A stretch of DNA of 64,000 bases from Parachlamydiales bacterium (lineage in GTDB: Bacteria > Chlamydiota > Chlamydiia > Chlamydiales > JABDDJ01). The translations under genes were made by a program, and so were the position numbers. Positions 38,099 through 47,138 of this stretch are shown here, piece by piece. Under the pieces are notes generated by a model. It did not search any database. It saw only the letters and a program-made list of their open reading frames with translations, and was not told the origin of the DNA. The stretch's first letter is position 1; every line of letters begins with the position of its first letter. Location: positions 62,001 through 126,000 of the forward strand of contig JBAZCF010000007.1 of the NCBI GenBank assembly GCA_041671045.1, read 5' to 3'.

Positions 38099-38189
38099 GG
38101 AGGAGTGTCCGAGCGGCCGAAGGAGCACGCCTGGAAAGTGTGTATACGTTAATCGCGTATCGTGGGTTCGAATCCCACCTCCTCCGCCA
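38099..38189 (+). tRNA. tRNA-Ser(GGA)
   Basis: Class II tRNA. Acceptor GGAGGAG pairs with CTCCTCC (38179-38185), the anticodon loop CTGGAAA gives GGA (reads UCC/UCU), and the long variable arm is TATACGTTAATCGCGTA. The T arm is GTGGG-TTCGAAT-CCCAC. CCA is encoded (38187-38189), unlike the other tRNA-Ser here. Confidence 0.95.
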
Positions 38190-38253
38190 CTTTTTATCAT
38201 CCCCATTTCCTAATATGTGATTTTATGCCCTTGACAAGTCAAGAGCTGGAAAA

Positions 38254-38297
38254 GCTGCGACAAGTCGCAGCACTCCTATACTAGGACACGTTTTTTT
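38254..38297 (+). terminator. Hairpins and T-run after tRNA-Ser(GGA)
   Basis: GCTGCGAC-AA-GTCGCAGC (38254-38271) is followed by TCCTA-TAC-TAGGA and a run of seven T (38291-38297). It probably ends the tRNA transcript facing the convergent gene at 38325. Part of it is repeated near 50.84 kb. Confidence 0.5.
38260..38293. repeat. 34-base intergenic motif, copy 1
   Basis: ACAAGTC, four variable bases, CACTCCTAT, then CTAGGA and GTTT. It matches 50831-50864 at 29 of 34 positions. Confidence 0.55.
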
Positions 38298-38324
38298 GTT
38301 ATCAAGCTAAGATGATTTGCGGAC

Positions 38325-39074
38325 TTAACCTAAGGAACGTCCTAAGATTACCAGCGCATCGTTAAGGACGCTGTAAAGAACATTGAAAGTCCCTAAAGTT
38401 AAAGACCGAGTTCCACTACCTCTCCATAAATGTCGAAACGTTGTCACCGGGACTTTATTTTGAGCGCAAGTCAAGCCTGTATCGGCCATATGACCAAAAA
38501 GACTACCTAAAACACCACTAATGAAAGCAGATGTATATTTGACTTTCCTACTTTCACCTAGGGATTCCTTTAACTTATCATTTAAAGGATCGCTTATCCT
38601 TATAGAGATGAGGAAGCTTGTTTCTCTCGATACGATCATAGCCACCTGGTAGATAGACATTGCTCGCAACGATTCAATCCAATTCATCCCCATGCTTTTA
38701 CCATTAAAGATAGTAAGGAAGGGTGAAGAAATAGCTCCCACCGTTACAGAACTTAATACTGTCACGCCAATGCCAGGTTTTTCACCTTTGTTAAAGCATC
38801 TGGTTAGCGTATTTTCCGTAACTATCTGAGCTCCCATTTGCGCTCCGATAATTCCACTGATAATAGGAGCGGCCTTTGATCCTGCCACAAGAGCCTGTGT
38901 TACTGTGAAGCTTGGAACAGGTTTAATATTTTGCAGCGCACTTTTTCTTTCGATACCCCAATAAACGGGAATAATGGCCATTCCTCCGGCAACAGGTGGA
39001 ATAATGGAAGGCAAAGTTTTTACATACCAGCTTTCTGACGGTGGCCCATTAGGGTTAGCTGAAGTTACAGACAT
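38325..39074 (-). CDS. Membrane protein, possibly mitochondrial-carrier-like
   Basis: 249 residues from ATG 39074, which has AAGGAA seven bases before it. An in-frame start 60 bases upstream lacks a ribosome site. Three stretches of about 60-70 residues each begin with Gly/Ala-rich helices. The third, SGVLGSLFGHMADTGLTCAQ then RHLWRGSGTRSL, is close to the carrier pattern (helix, polar signature, Gln, later R-x-L-W-R-G-x-x-x-R). The first has GGMAIIPVYWGIERKSALQ. The canonical PX[DE]XX[KR] is degenerate. If real, it would be a carrier-like transporter placed in a host or inclusion membrane. The fold is inference. Confidence 0.65.
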   Translation of the reverse strand: MSVTSANPNGPPSESWYVKTLPSIIPPVAGGMAIIPVYWGIERKSALQNIKPVPSFTVTQALVAGSKAAPIISGIIGAQMGAQIVTENTLTRCFNKGEKPGIGVTVLSSVTVGAISSPFLTIFNGKSMGMNWIESLRAMSIYQVAMIVSRETSFLISIRISDPLNDKLKESLGESRKVKYTSAFISGVLGSLFGHMADTGLTCAQNKVPVTTFRHLWRGSGTRSLTLGTFNVLYSVLNDALVILGRSLG

Positions 39075-39140
39075 GATGATTTCCTTAATTAAACTATTTT
39101 TTTTGAAACTAAATAAAAATATATAGATGGTCAAATAGTG

Positions 39141-39160
39141 TTCTCCGCCTCAGCGGAGAA
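39141..39160. terminator. Small hairpin between the HIT-like and carrier-like genes
   Basis: TTCTCCGC (39141-39148), loop CTCA, and GCGGAGAA (39153-39160): an eight-pair perfect stem. No U-run follows on the minus strand. It may be a weak terminator of the gene at 39331 or a leader structure of the gene ending at 38325. The rest of the 256-base gap is AT-rich and holds no gene. Confidence 0.4.
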
Positions 39161-39330
39161 AAATTAAGGAAAGAGAAGGAAAAGAGACGGAAACAAGCAC
39201 AGCCAAAGCTAAGGTAATATAGCCCTCACAAATGCTTGAAGTGGATGTAATAGATTTTATTGTATCCATGGATAAGATATTATCATTAACTAACTAATGA
39301 GTAAATAAGATCAGTGTAATCTAAATCAGT

Positions 39331-40332
39331 TTATTCTTCTAGAATAGTTAATAACTCGGCTTTAAGATCTGTAACACGTCTTCTTATTTCATCATCAGAT
39401 AATGGTTTTAGAAGCTTAACCATTTTCCATCCCGAATTCTTTTGCCCTTGACGCTCCTGACCCACACCATCCGTTAGGACGACATGCCAATGGCATCTGC
39501 CTACGGATTGGCCTGCGGAAGAATGCACGGAAAGCATCACATTGACGATCTGATCCTGGAATTTACCTGCATAATGTCTAATTAATTTCTCTTTCAAGCG
39601 CATCGCTTCTAAATGATCTTCTTCATCTAATTCAAAAAGATTCCTTTTGGGAGCATTAGTGATAAATAGGAAGTGCAGGTCTGCTATAGGTGCGTAATCT
39701 AAAAGGACTGAAATACGCTTCCCACAATAAATCGTCTGGAGTTCTTTTCTTTCTTCGTTATTAAAAGGATCCTCTTTACCATCTAATACCGCGTCAGGAA
39801 AATTCCATTGGACCTGAACATCCTCCGAATTTCTAAAAACTGTATCATATTGATCTGCTTTTCCGATTAAAGCAGGCTCTCCCCAAGTTAATGATTTCTG
39901 GGTAATGATGCTGACATAAGCAATGAATTGCTTAATACTTGAATACTCATTCTGAAGATAGGGAAGCATTTGGCTGGTTTTTTCGCCGGTTTTTGCTCTC
40001 TCTCGTTCAAAAAGGAAAACGCCCACAACTTTATTGGCATCTTCGCTGTCATATTGCTGTTCTTCCCAAACTTTTGCGATTTTACGGATGCCCTTGAACT
40101 TCTCATTATAATAGGATGTTGAATCTATGGAAACGCCAGGAAGATCTACAAACTCTACAGTGCCGGCTTTAGGGGGCTGGGTCGCTAATTGAATTTGAAT
40201 TCCTTCCCCTCTATGCAGAACAATAGGTTCTGAAATTCCAGAAGCAAAGTAATTGCCCATATAGCTAATAGCCGTCCCCAAAATACCGCTCATTAATAAA
40301 CCCAAAGTAATAATTATTAATATTTTATGCAT
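39331..40332 (-). CDS. Membrane-anchored HIT-like domain protein
   Basis: 333 residues with an N-terminal hydrophobic helix (residues 3-25) acting as an anchor or signal. The C-terminal part (about 200-290) resembles a HIT nucleotide-hydrolase domain: strand and helix DLHFLFITNAPKRNLFEL, then SAGQSVGRCHWHVVL (272-286). In HIT proteins this last block is HxHxH. Here the first His is replaced by Arg or Cys and HWH (281-283) remains, so activity is uncertain. The middle part is unknown. Divergent from dprA across an AT-rich 74-base gap. Confidence 0.7.
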   Translation of the reverse strand: MHKILIIITLGLLMSGILGTAISYMGNYFASGISEPIVLHRGEGIQIQLATQPPKAGTVEFVDLPGVSIDSTSYYNEKFKGIRKIAKVWEEQQYDSEDANKVVGVFLFERERAKTGEKTSQMLPYLQNEYSSIKQFIAYVSIITQKSLTWGEPALIGKADQYDTVFRNSEDVQVQWNFPDAVLDGKEDPFNNEERKELQTIYCGKRISVLLDYAPIADLHFLFITNAPKRNLFELDEEDHLEAMRLKEKLIRHYAGKFQDQIVNVMLSVHSSAGQSVGRCHWHVVLTDGVGQERQGQKNSGWKMVKLLKPLSDDEIRRRVTDLKAELLTILEE

Positions 40333-40406
40333 AAGAAAATATTATTATCTAACATAATAAATAACAAGAAATTACAATCTCACGCAAATATTTATTCCAC
40401 GTAGCC

Positions 40407-41465
40407 ATGGATCAAGTTCATACTCTATGCAGGCTCATGCACCTTCCGGGTTTTGGTCCCGTAAAAATTAAACGTTTGATCGAACGCTTTGGATCGCCAA
40501 ACGATGCATTTTTAGCCGAACCCGAGGAATTTCAATCCAATCCTGTCTGGATGGATAGAAAAAAATTCACTTCCTGGGAAAATGACCTGCGTCTCGTAGA
40601 AGAAGCAGATATAACTCTTATCCCCTATTTTGCCCCAAATTATCCGGCTCGCTTGCGGGGAATTAATGATGCGCCTATGCTACTATATGTAAAGGGTACA
40701 CTTTTATCGACTGATAATCAATGCATTGCAATTATTGGAACTCGATTTGCCACCCCTTATGGCATGGAGACTGCCGAATCATTTGGACAAAATTTAGCCC
40801 GCGCCCAAGTCTGTGTCACCAGCGGATTAGCTAGAGGAATCGATACTGCCGCTCATAAGGGCGCATTACGTTATGGAAGAACGATCGCTGTTATCGGCTC
40901 AGGCTTAGGGGAACTCTACCCACCCGAAAATCGCGCTTTAGCAAATAGTATCGCAGAAAATGGCGCTATTATCAGCGAATATCCAATGCTGACCCCGCCT
41001 AGTAAATTGACCTTTCCTCAACGCAACCGCATAGTTAGCGGGATGTCACGCGGCGTACTATTAATTGAGGCTCCGGAAAAAAGCGGCGCCATGATTACGA
41101 TGGATCTGGCTCATCAGCAAGGGAAAACTTGCTGGGCTTTGCCGGGTAGAGTAGATTTCCCTTCCTTTGAAGGCAATCACTCTTTAATTAAAAAAGGAAA
41201 AGCAAAGTTAGCCACAAAAGCGGGCGATGTGTTAGATGGATATGACGATCTGTTTTCACAAAATTTGCCTGTAAAGGTAAAACACCTAGGTCTAACAGAA
41301 CAGGAACAACAGTTTTTAAGTAAATTTCCTGCCGGCTCTGTCATGATGGATGAATTGTGCCGGTTGACTCAACTGCCTGTAGCTAAGATTAGCGTTCTGT
41401 TAATGGGTTTGGTTTTTAAAAACATAATAAAAGAAGTACCTGGTCAGAGGTACCAAAAAAGATGA
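40407..41465 (+). CDS. dprA: DNA processing protein DprA/Smf
   Basis: Loads RecA on incoming single-stranded DNA in competent bacteria and is widely conserved beyond them. The N-terminal SAM/HhH-like part (LPGFGPVKIKRLIERFGS) is followed by the Rossmann core with SGLARGIDTAAHKGAL, IGSGLGELYPPEN, PQRNRIVSGMS and AGDVLDGYDD. A C-terminal winged-helix-like tail is present. 352 residues. It lies five bases before topA and probably forms an operon with it. Confidence 0.93.
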   Translation: MDQVHTLCRLMHLPGFGPVKIKRLIERFGSPNDAFLAEPEEFQSNPVWMDRKKFTSWENDLRLVEEADITLIPYFAPNYPARLRGINDAPMLLYVKGTLLSTDNQCIAIIGTRFATPYGMETAESFGQNLARAQVCVTSGLARGIDTAAHKGALRYGRTIAVIGSGLGELYPPENRALANSIAENGAIISEYPMLTPPSKLTFPQRNRIVSGMSRGVLLIEAPEKSGAMITMDLAHQQGKTCWALPGRVDFPSFEGNHSLIKKGKAKLATKAGDVLDGYDDLFSQNLPVKVKHLGLTEQEQQFLSKFPAGSVMMDELCRLTQLPVAKISVLLMGLVFKNIIKEVPGQRYQKR

Positions 41466-41469
41466 GCAA

Positions 41470-44049
41470 ATGTCAAAAGCATTAATTATTGTAGAGTCTC
41501 CAGCAAAGATCAAAACTTTGCAAAAATTTTTGGGAAGTAATTACCGGTTCGAATCCTCTATCGGACATATACGCGATCTTCCCGCCAAAGAATTCGGCAT
41601 CGACCTGGAAAAAGATTTCGAGCCGAAATATGTCACCATGCCCGATAAAGAAGCAGTCATCACCAAACTCCGCAAAGCTGCCAAAGAATGCGATATCGTC
41701 TACCTCTGTCCCGACCCTGACCGCGAAGGAGAGGCCATAGCCTGGCATATTTCACAGATTCTCCCCGCCGGTACCAAGCTACGACGCGTTACCTTTAACT
41801 CTATCACAAAAGACTCGGTTTTAAAGGCCTTAGACTCTCCCCGCGAAATCGATGTCGCAATGGTCAATGCCCAGCAAGCGCGCCGCCTGTTGGACCGTAT
41901 TGTAGGTTATAAAATCTCTCCGCTTCTCAATAAAAGGATCCAGCGTGGACGTGCGAGCGGCGTATCTGCAGGACGCGTCCAATCTGTTGCCTTGAAGCTT
42001 GTTGTGGATAGAGAAAAAGAAATTGAAGCCTTCAAGCCTGTAGAATATTGGAACTTGGCCGCCCTGCTTGCTGTCCAGAAAACACACGATTCCCCTTTCC
42101 GCGCAGCGTTATATAGTGTGGACGGCAAAAGGATCGACAAAGAAGCTGCTGAAGGCAAAGATATTCTCCTTATCGGTAATAAAGCCACTGCCGATGCTAT
42201 CTTAAAACGCATGAAGCATTCCCCTTACCAGGTGACTTCTGTCGAGAAAAAAGAAAAACGCCGCAACCCTGTGCCCCCCTTTATTACTTCTACGCTGCAA
42301 CAGGAAGCCAGCAGGCATTTCGGATTCTCCTCCTCCCGTACTATGTCTATCGCACAATCCCTCTATGAAGGTGTGGATCTAGGCAACGAAGGCACTGAAG
42401 GTCTGATCACCTATATGCGTACCGACTCGGTCAGAATTGCCCCCGAAGCAATACAAGATGCACGCCGCTTTGTCACTTCTACTTTCGGAAACGACTATCT
42501 GCCTGCCTCCCCTAAAGTCTACGCCTCTAAGGGCAGCGCACAAGATGCTCACGAAGCTATCCGTCCTACCAACCTATACCATACGCCCGACAGCATACGC
42601 AATTATTTGACGAAGGACCAGTTCAACCTTTACCAATTGATCTGGAGACGCTTTATCTCTTCCCAGATGGCTCCCGCCATCTATGATACTGTAGCCGCTA
42701 ATATTGAAGGCGAAAAAGGAATTATCGTCCGTGCGACCGGCTCTGTCATCAAATTCCGCGGTTTCTTAGCTATCTACGAAGAGAAAAAAGACGAAAAAGA
42801 AGAAGAGAAAGAAGACGAAGACCGCATCCTTCCCCCTCTGCAAGAAGGGCAGCTGCTGGACTTAAGGGAAGCGTTAGCTGAACAAGCTTTCACTAGACCC
42901 CCGCCGCGTTTCACCGAAGCATCCCTCGTTAAAGAATTAGAAAAGTCCGGAATAGGAAGACCTTCTACTTACGCTACGATCATGAATAAGATCCAAAGCA
43001 GAGAGTATACTGTCAAAGAGCAAAGCAGGCTGAAGCCTACAGAACTAGGCCGCGTCATCGCCCAATTCTTGGAAGATAACTTCAAGCAGATTATGGATAT
43101 CGGGTTTACTTCGTCGATGGAAGACGACCTGGAAAAAATAGCCGAACAGGAAAAAGACTGGAAAGTCCTCATGCGTGACTTCTGGACGCAGTTTGCACCC
43201 ACGATTGAAATCGCCGAAAAAGAAGCATATATTCCTAAAGTCATGACGGACCTCATCTGTCCAACCTGTGGCTCCAACCTCCAAAAAATCTGGTTCAAAA
43301 ACAAATACTTCTTCGGCTGCTCCCGTTATCCCGACTGCAACTATAGCGCCCCCGTCGAGGAATTAGAGTTCAATAAAGAAGATTACGACCCTGATTTTGA
43401 CTGGACCCAACACTGCCCCAAATGCAGCAAAGAGATGAAACTGCGCTTTGGCAAATTTGGACCCTTTTTAGGCTGCACCGACTACCCTAACTGCCGCGGC
43501 ATCGTCAATATCCCTAAAAAAGGTGAAACAGCTTTACCTCAACAAGAGATGCCTGCTTGTCCTGCTATCGGATGTCCCGGTCAACTTGTAGCCCGTAGAT
43601 CGCGCTTTGGTAAAATCTTCTATTCTTGCTCCACTTTCCCGGAATGTGATGTGATCGTGAATAGCTTAGAACAGATTGAAACCAAATACGTGAATCATCC
43701 ACGTACCGCCTATATAGCAAAAACTAAGGGCAAAGCTCCCGCTAAATCTAAAGCTGCCGCAGCCGCAGCAGAAAAGAAAGAAGCTAAAGCTAAACCCAAG
43801 AAGAAAGCTGTCCATCCGCAAGTGAAAGTTTCGAGTGAGCTGGCTGCCATCGTAGGAACGGAAGGCCTAAGCCGCCCTGAAATCACTAAAAAGTTGTGGG
43901 AATATATCAAAGGTAAAGAACTGCAAGACCCGGCCAATAAACGCCGCATCAATCCGGATACTGAGCTAGCTAAAGTCTTTGGTTCTAGCGAACCGGTAGA
44001 TATGATGAAACTGCCCGGTTTGGTCAACAAGCACATCACGAAAGAGTAA
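41470..44049 (+). CDS. topA: DNA topoisomerase I with C-terminal SWIB domain
   Basis: Type IA topoisomerase that relaxes negative supercoils. The N-terminal Toprim domain has IVESPAKIKTL and DPDREGEAIAWH. The catalytic Tyr315 is in ITYMRTDS. Three zinc-ribbon modules follow (CPTC...CSRYPDC, CPKC...CTDYPNC, then CPAIGC...CSTFPEC). After an Ala/Lys-rich linker (about 745-780) a SWIB/MDM2-like domain covers about residues 782-859. This fusion is characteristic of chlamydial TopA. It follows dprA after four bases. Confidence 0.95.
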   Translation: MSKALIIVESPAKIKTLQKFLGSNYRFESSIGHIRDLPAKEFGIDLEKDFEPKYVTMPDKEAVITKLRKAAKECDIVYLCPDPDREGEAIAWHISQILPAGTKLRRVTFNSITKDSVLKALDSPREIDVAMVNAQQARRLLDRIVGYKISPLLNKRIQRGRASGVSAGRVQSVALKLVVDREKEIEAFKPVEYWNLAALLAVQKTHDSPFRAALYSVDGKRIDKEAAEGKDILLIGNKATADAILKRMKHSPYQVTSVEKKEKRRNPVPPFITSTLQQEASRHFGFSSSRTMSIAQSLYEGVDLGNEGTEGLITYMRTDSVRIAPEAIQDARRFVTSTFGNDYLPASPKVYASKGSAQDAHEAIRPTNLYHTPDSIRNYLTKDQFNLYQLIWRRFISSQMAPAIYDTVAANIEGEKGIIVRATGSVIKFRGFLAIYEEKKDEKEEEKEDEDRILPPLQEGQLLDLREALAEQAFTRPPPRFTEASLVKELEKSGIGRPSTYATIMNKIQSREYTVKEQSRLKPTELGRVIAQFLEDNFKQIMDIGFTSSMEDDLEKIAEQEKDWKVLMRDFWTQFAPTIEIAEKEAYIPKVMTDLICPTCGSNLQKIWFKNKYFFGCSRYPDCNYSAPVEELEFNKEDYDPDFDWTQHCPKCSKEMKLRFGKFGPFLGCTDYPNCRGIVNIPKKGETALPQQEMPACPAIGCPGQLVARRSRFGKIFYSCSTFPECDVIVNSLEQIETKYVNHPRTAYIAKTKGKAPAKSKAAAAAAEKKEAKAKPKKKAVHPQVKVSSELAAIVGTEGLSRPEITKKLWEYIKGKELQDPANKRRINPDTELAKVFGSSEPVDMMKLPGLVNKHITKE

Positions 44050-44059
44050 AAGAACTCAT

Positions 44060-44104
44060 CCTAAGATAGGGAAGCCGCAATAATCCGTGCTTCCCTATCT
44101 TAGG
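44060..44104. terminator. Bidirectional hairpin terminator between topA and the gene at 44113
   Basis: A perfect 16-pair stem (44060-44075 with 44089-44104), starting CCTAAGATAGGGAAGC, with a 13-base loop. It lies between two convergent stop codons. The flanks have no long T-run. Confidence 0.75.
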
Positions 44105-44112
44105 GGGATTTG

Positions 44113-46950
44113 TTATTGCGCGAATTCTACGCGCTCAAAGACAAACCCTTTACGTTCAGAATAATTCACAGGAGTCTCCCGCTTTGCCTCTAAATGTTTA
44201 ACCGAAGCAAACATCAGATGAGCCCTATGGAATAATAGCTCCCGTTTTAACACCGTCAAGGCGGGCCCTAGAATAATTCCGGAGAGTTTTTCATATTTAT
44301 CAGCTACAAACTCTTTTGTTCTTGAAAGCTTATCGCAGATGTCCGCTGCAAAAATGGACATCGTACGGTCGATGGCATCTTTACAGTTACGTTGAACCAC
44401 ATCAGAATTTCTGCATAAAGCTAGTTCTTCTGAAATACGTGAATAAAACATTCCGACAAAGGCCAATCTTTTCTTTTTGTCGAACATCATCTCAATCTCT
44501 CTGCCCTGTGCATCCAACTCCGTAGGGAAATATGCCTTTTTCACTTCTTCAAACGTTCTTTGAACAAATAGGGCTTTTTCGTCTCCTTCATAACCTAACA
44601 TGAAAGCAGGATTTGATATAACTTCATGTTTAAACCAATTCAAGAAGTCACTTTTCTTCATGACCTCATTCTTTTCAATTTCCTTCATCCATTCCCCATC
44701 CATAGGTAAAAGGGAAAGATCAATCACATCTTTATACTCTTCGCTTTTTGCGAGCTGCATATATAGCCGGACCCATAACCCTTCTCTTTGGGGCTGCCAT
44801 TTCGTGAAATTGCAATAGTCAAATACTCCAGGATTCTCAAAGGCATACTTAGGGTTCAAATGCAAAATAACTAGAAGTTTTTTACCTTCAGCTTTTAATT
44901 GGTTTAAGTAGGCCATGTATTCGGGAACCAATTCAATACCCTCATATACCCAGGGAGCGTCAGTAGGTGTTGGAGCTTGTCTAGGACCAATAGGTACACC
45001 CGTACGAACCTGCGTAATCTTCTTTTCTTCCTGCGTTTCAGGATTTTTATAGATATATGTTGCTAATTGGTTGGGAACGTTGGAAAGCCATAGAGGGTCA
45101 AAAGTTGCCCAAACAGTACCTACTTGAGCTTTCATATTATCAAATCCACTGATTTGACGCGCATTGACGATACCTTTCATTAATAATTTCAATCGTGTAG
45201 CCAAAGAAGTACATTCCTTTAAATCTCCCACAAGCTCTTTATTGCCTTCATTGGCTACCTGGTGAACAAGCCCTGTATAAAATGTATCCATTTCTAACTC
45301 AGTAAACCAAATTTTACAGAGGCTTAAAATCTCTGTTTTGAAAGTATTTTTAAGCTTATTTTCAGTTGAATGGATATCGCGTAATACAGTACGGAGTGCT
45401 ACCTGAAATGTCTGATAATGAAGATGAGCATCGTCCGCATTTCTATAAGTTAACAAAAGGGAAATCGCATCTTTCAGATTTTTTTGGATAGGGTTTTTAT
45501 CCTTGCACTTTCCTTGCAGCTCCTTCAACCGTGTTTCTCCAAATCTTCTTATGAGTTGTTCAAAGGTAGTATCGTAGCGCTGTTTTTTCCATTCAGGATT
45601 AATTTCAGTAAAAAAGTTTTTTACTGGTGTAGGTAGTAAATTCGTATAATCAGTGGCTTCAGGTGCCGTGAGAGTTGTAGATTGGCTTCCCACCAAATGA
45701 AAGTCAGCTTCAATACCGATATCCTCTCTTAAGGCTAACTGCATGACTGTATTATTATCCACAAGGGTGCCTGGAATTTCCGTTCCAGAAGTAGAGTTAG
45801 TTATCACACTCGTCGATGTTACGGGTAATTCATCCCCAGAGGATAAGTCAGAGTTAGATGAGCTGGTTGTTATAGTTGTCGTATTAGAAAATTCGTCCCC
45901 GGTGGGTATGCCGCTTCCGGAGCTATTTAAAGAAGAAGGAGGCGAATCTAGCTTTCTTTTTTCTTCAACTAAGTAACTACTTAAAGTTGCTTGAAGTTCA
46001 GCATTTGCCTCTACATAGATTTCAACCTGCTTTTCTAAAACGCCTTTTTGAAGTTCTAATTCCTTAATTTTATTTTGAAGAAGTTGAATATCCTCAAGAA
46101 CGTTTTGATCCGGAAAAGGACCTACTTGTATTCCCTGATCCATTGTTGCTGGCGAAGTTAAGGGACTCGCATTCGATGCAATAGAGGACTTTTCTAGGAT
46201 TCTATTTAGTTCGTTATTGGTATCTAAATAGTTCTGAGCAGTCTTTTCAAGGCTTTCTTTTTCAATTTGTAACGCAACTATTCTTTTTTTAAGTTCTTGA
46301 ATTTCCCCTTCAAATTTTGACTCTGGGGCTTGCATATTCAATATTTCTTGTAAGTCCGTCTTGGCCGATTCAAAGGCTTTTGCTTCATTTTCCAACGCGG
46401 TTATGTTTGATTTGAGTGCTTCTATCTGAACGCAAAGCTCTTCAAGGATAAGATAGTCTGTCTGGCTGTTTGCATGGAGCAATTCAGTGATAGCGCTCAG
46501 CTGTGACTTTAATGCTACCGCATCTGCAACTATGCGTGAATGTTCTTCACGATCTATAGCAGGCGGCTCTTGAGGAGGATTAAATGGAGAATCAAGAGCT
46601 AATTTATAGAGATGATTTCCAATGAGAATGCCAAAAAACGTATCTGCAATACCAGCCACGGCAAGAGCCGTACATTTTAGAGCGGAGGCTGTGTTACTAA
46701 GGAACTCATAGAATACGCCATATACATCTAATTCTAATGCTTTGGCACCCGCTTTAAGGAACGCTTGCCCTTCAAAAGAAACGGCTCTAGCAAGAGCTGC
46801 TGGAACTGTTAAGGGAGTATAAATAAAGCGTGGTAGGAAATATCCTTTAAAAACATTCAAAGTATCTTTATTTTCGGAATAATAACGTGTTGATTCGTAA
46901 AGATTTTTTAATAACCCTGCTTCTTCGGGGACTCTAATTAAATTGCTCAT
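44113..46950 (-). CDS. Coiled-coil protein with CX5R phosphatase-type motif, candidate effector
   Basis: 945 residues. A hydrophobic segment lies around residues 85-120. Coiled coil follows at about 135-250 and again at 275-330. A Ser/Thr-rich low-complexity linker spans about 330-395. The C-terminal half is globular. Near the end NCKDAIDRT places Cys856 and Arg862 in a CX5RT pattern. The surrounding NCK...DRT resembles the active-site loop of SopB/IpgD and SAC-type phosphoinositide phosphatases (NCKSGKDRTG in SopB). This makes a secreted lipid phosphatase possible but unproven. It has an AT-rich 190-base upstream region with no other gene. Starts at ATG 46950. Confidence 0.8.
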   Translation of the reverse strand: MSNLIRVPEEAGLLKNLYESTRYYSENKDTLNVFKGYFLPRFIYTPLTVPAALARAVSFEGQAFLKAGAKALELDVYGVFYEFLSNTASALKCTALAVAGIADTFFGILIGNHLYKLALDSPFNPPQEPPAIDREEHSRIVADAVALKSQLSAITELLHANSQTDYLILEELCVQIEALKSNITALENEAKAFESAKTDLQEILNMQAPESKFEGEIQELKKRIVALQIEKESLEKTAQNYLDTNNELNRILEKSSIASNASPLTSPATMDQGIQVGPFPDQNVLEDIQLLQNKIKELELQKGVLEKQVEIYVEANAELQATLSSYLVEEKRKLDSPPSSLNSSGSGIPTGDEFSNTTTITTSSSNSDLSSGDELPVTSTSVITNSTSGTEIPGTLVDNNTVMQLALREDIGIEADFHLVGSQSTTLTAPEATDYTNLLPTPVKNFFTEINPEWKKQRYDTTFEQLIRRFGETRLKELQGKCKDKNPIQKNLKDAISLLLTYRNADDAHLHYQTFQVALRTVLRDIHSTENKLKNTFKTEILSLCKIWFTELEMDTFYTGLVHQVANEGNKELVGDLKECTSLATRLKLLMKGIVNARQISGFDNMKAQVGTVWATFDPLWLSNVPNQLATYIYKNPETQEEKKITQVRTGVPIGPRQAPTPTDAPWVYEGIELVPEYMAYLNQLKAEGKKLLVILHLNPKYAFENPGVFDYCNFTKWQPQREGLWVRLYMQLAKSEEYKDVIDLSLLPMDGEWMKEIEKNEVMKKSDFLNWFKHEVISNPAFMLGYEGDEKALFVQRTFEEVKKAYFPTELDAQGREIEMMFDKKKRLAFVGMFYSRISEELALCRNSDVVQRNCKDAIDRTMSIFAADICDKLSRTKEFVADKYEKLSGIILGPALTVLKRELLFHRAHLMFASVKHLEAKRETPVNYSERKGFVFERVEFAQ

Positions 46951-47138
46951 AAAACCTATCTATATATTAATAAAATATTAAATTATGTTAACAGTATAAC
47001 ATATTATTTGTTTAAATTTCATTAAGATTATATAGATATTATATAAATTAATACTATTTAAATAATTGATCTTGTGACTGAAAAACTATACTCATTCAAG
47101 CAAAGAGGTGAAAAAGGCTTTTTCGGGCTAGACATCAT

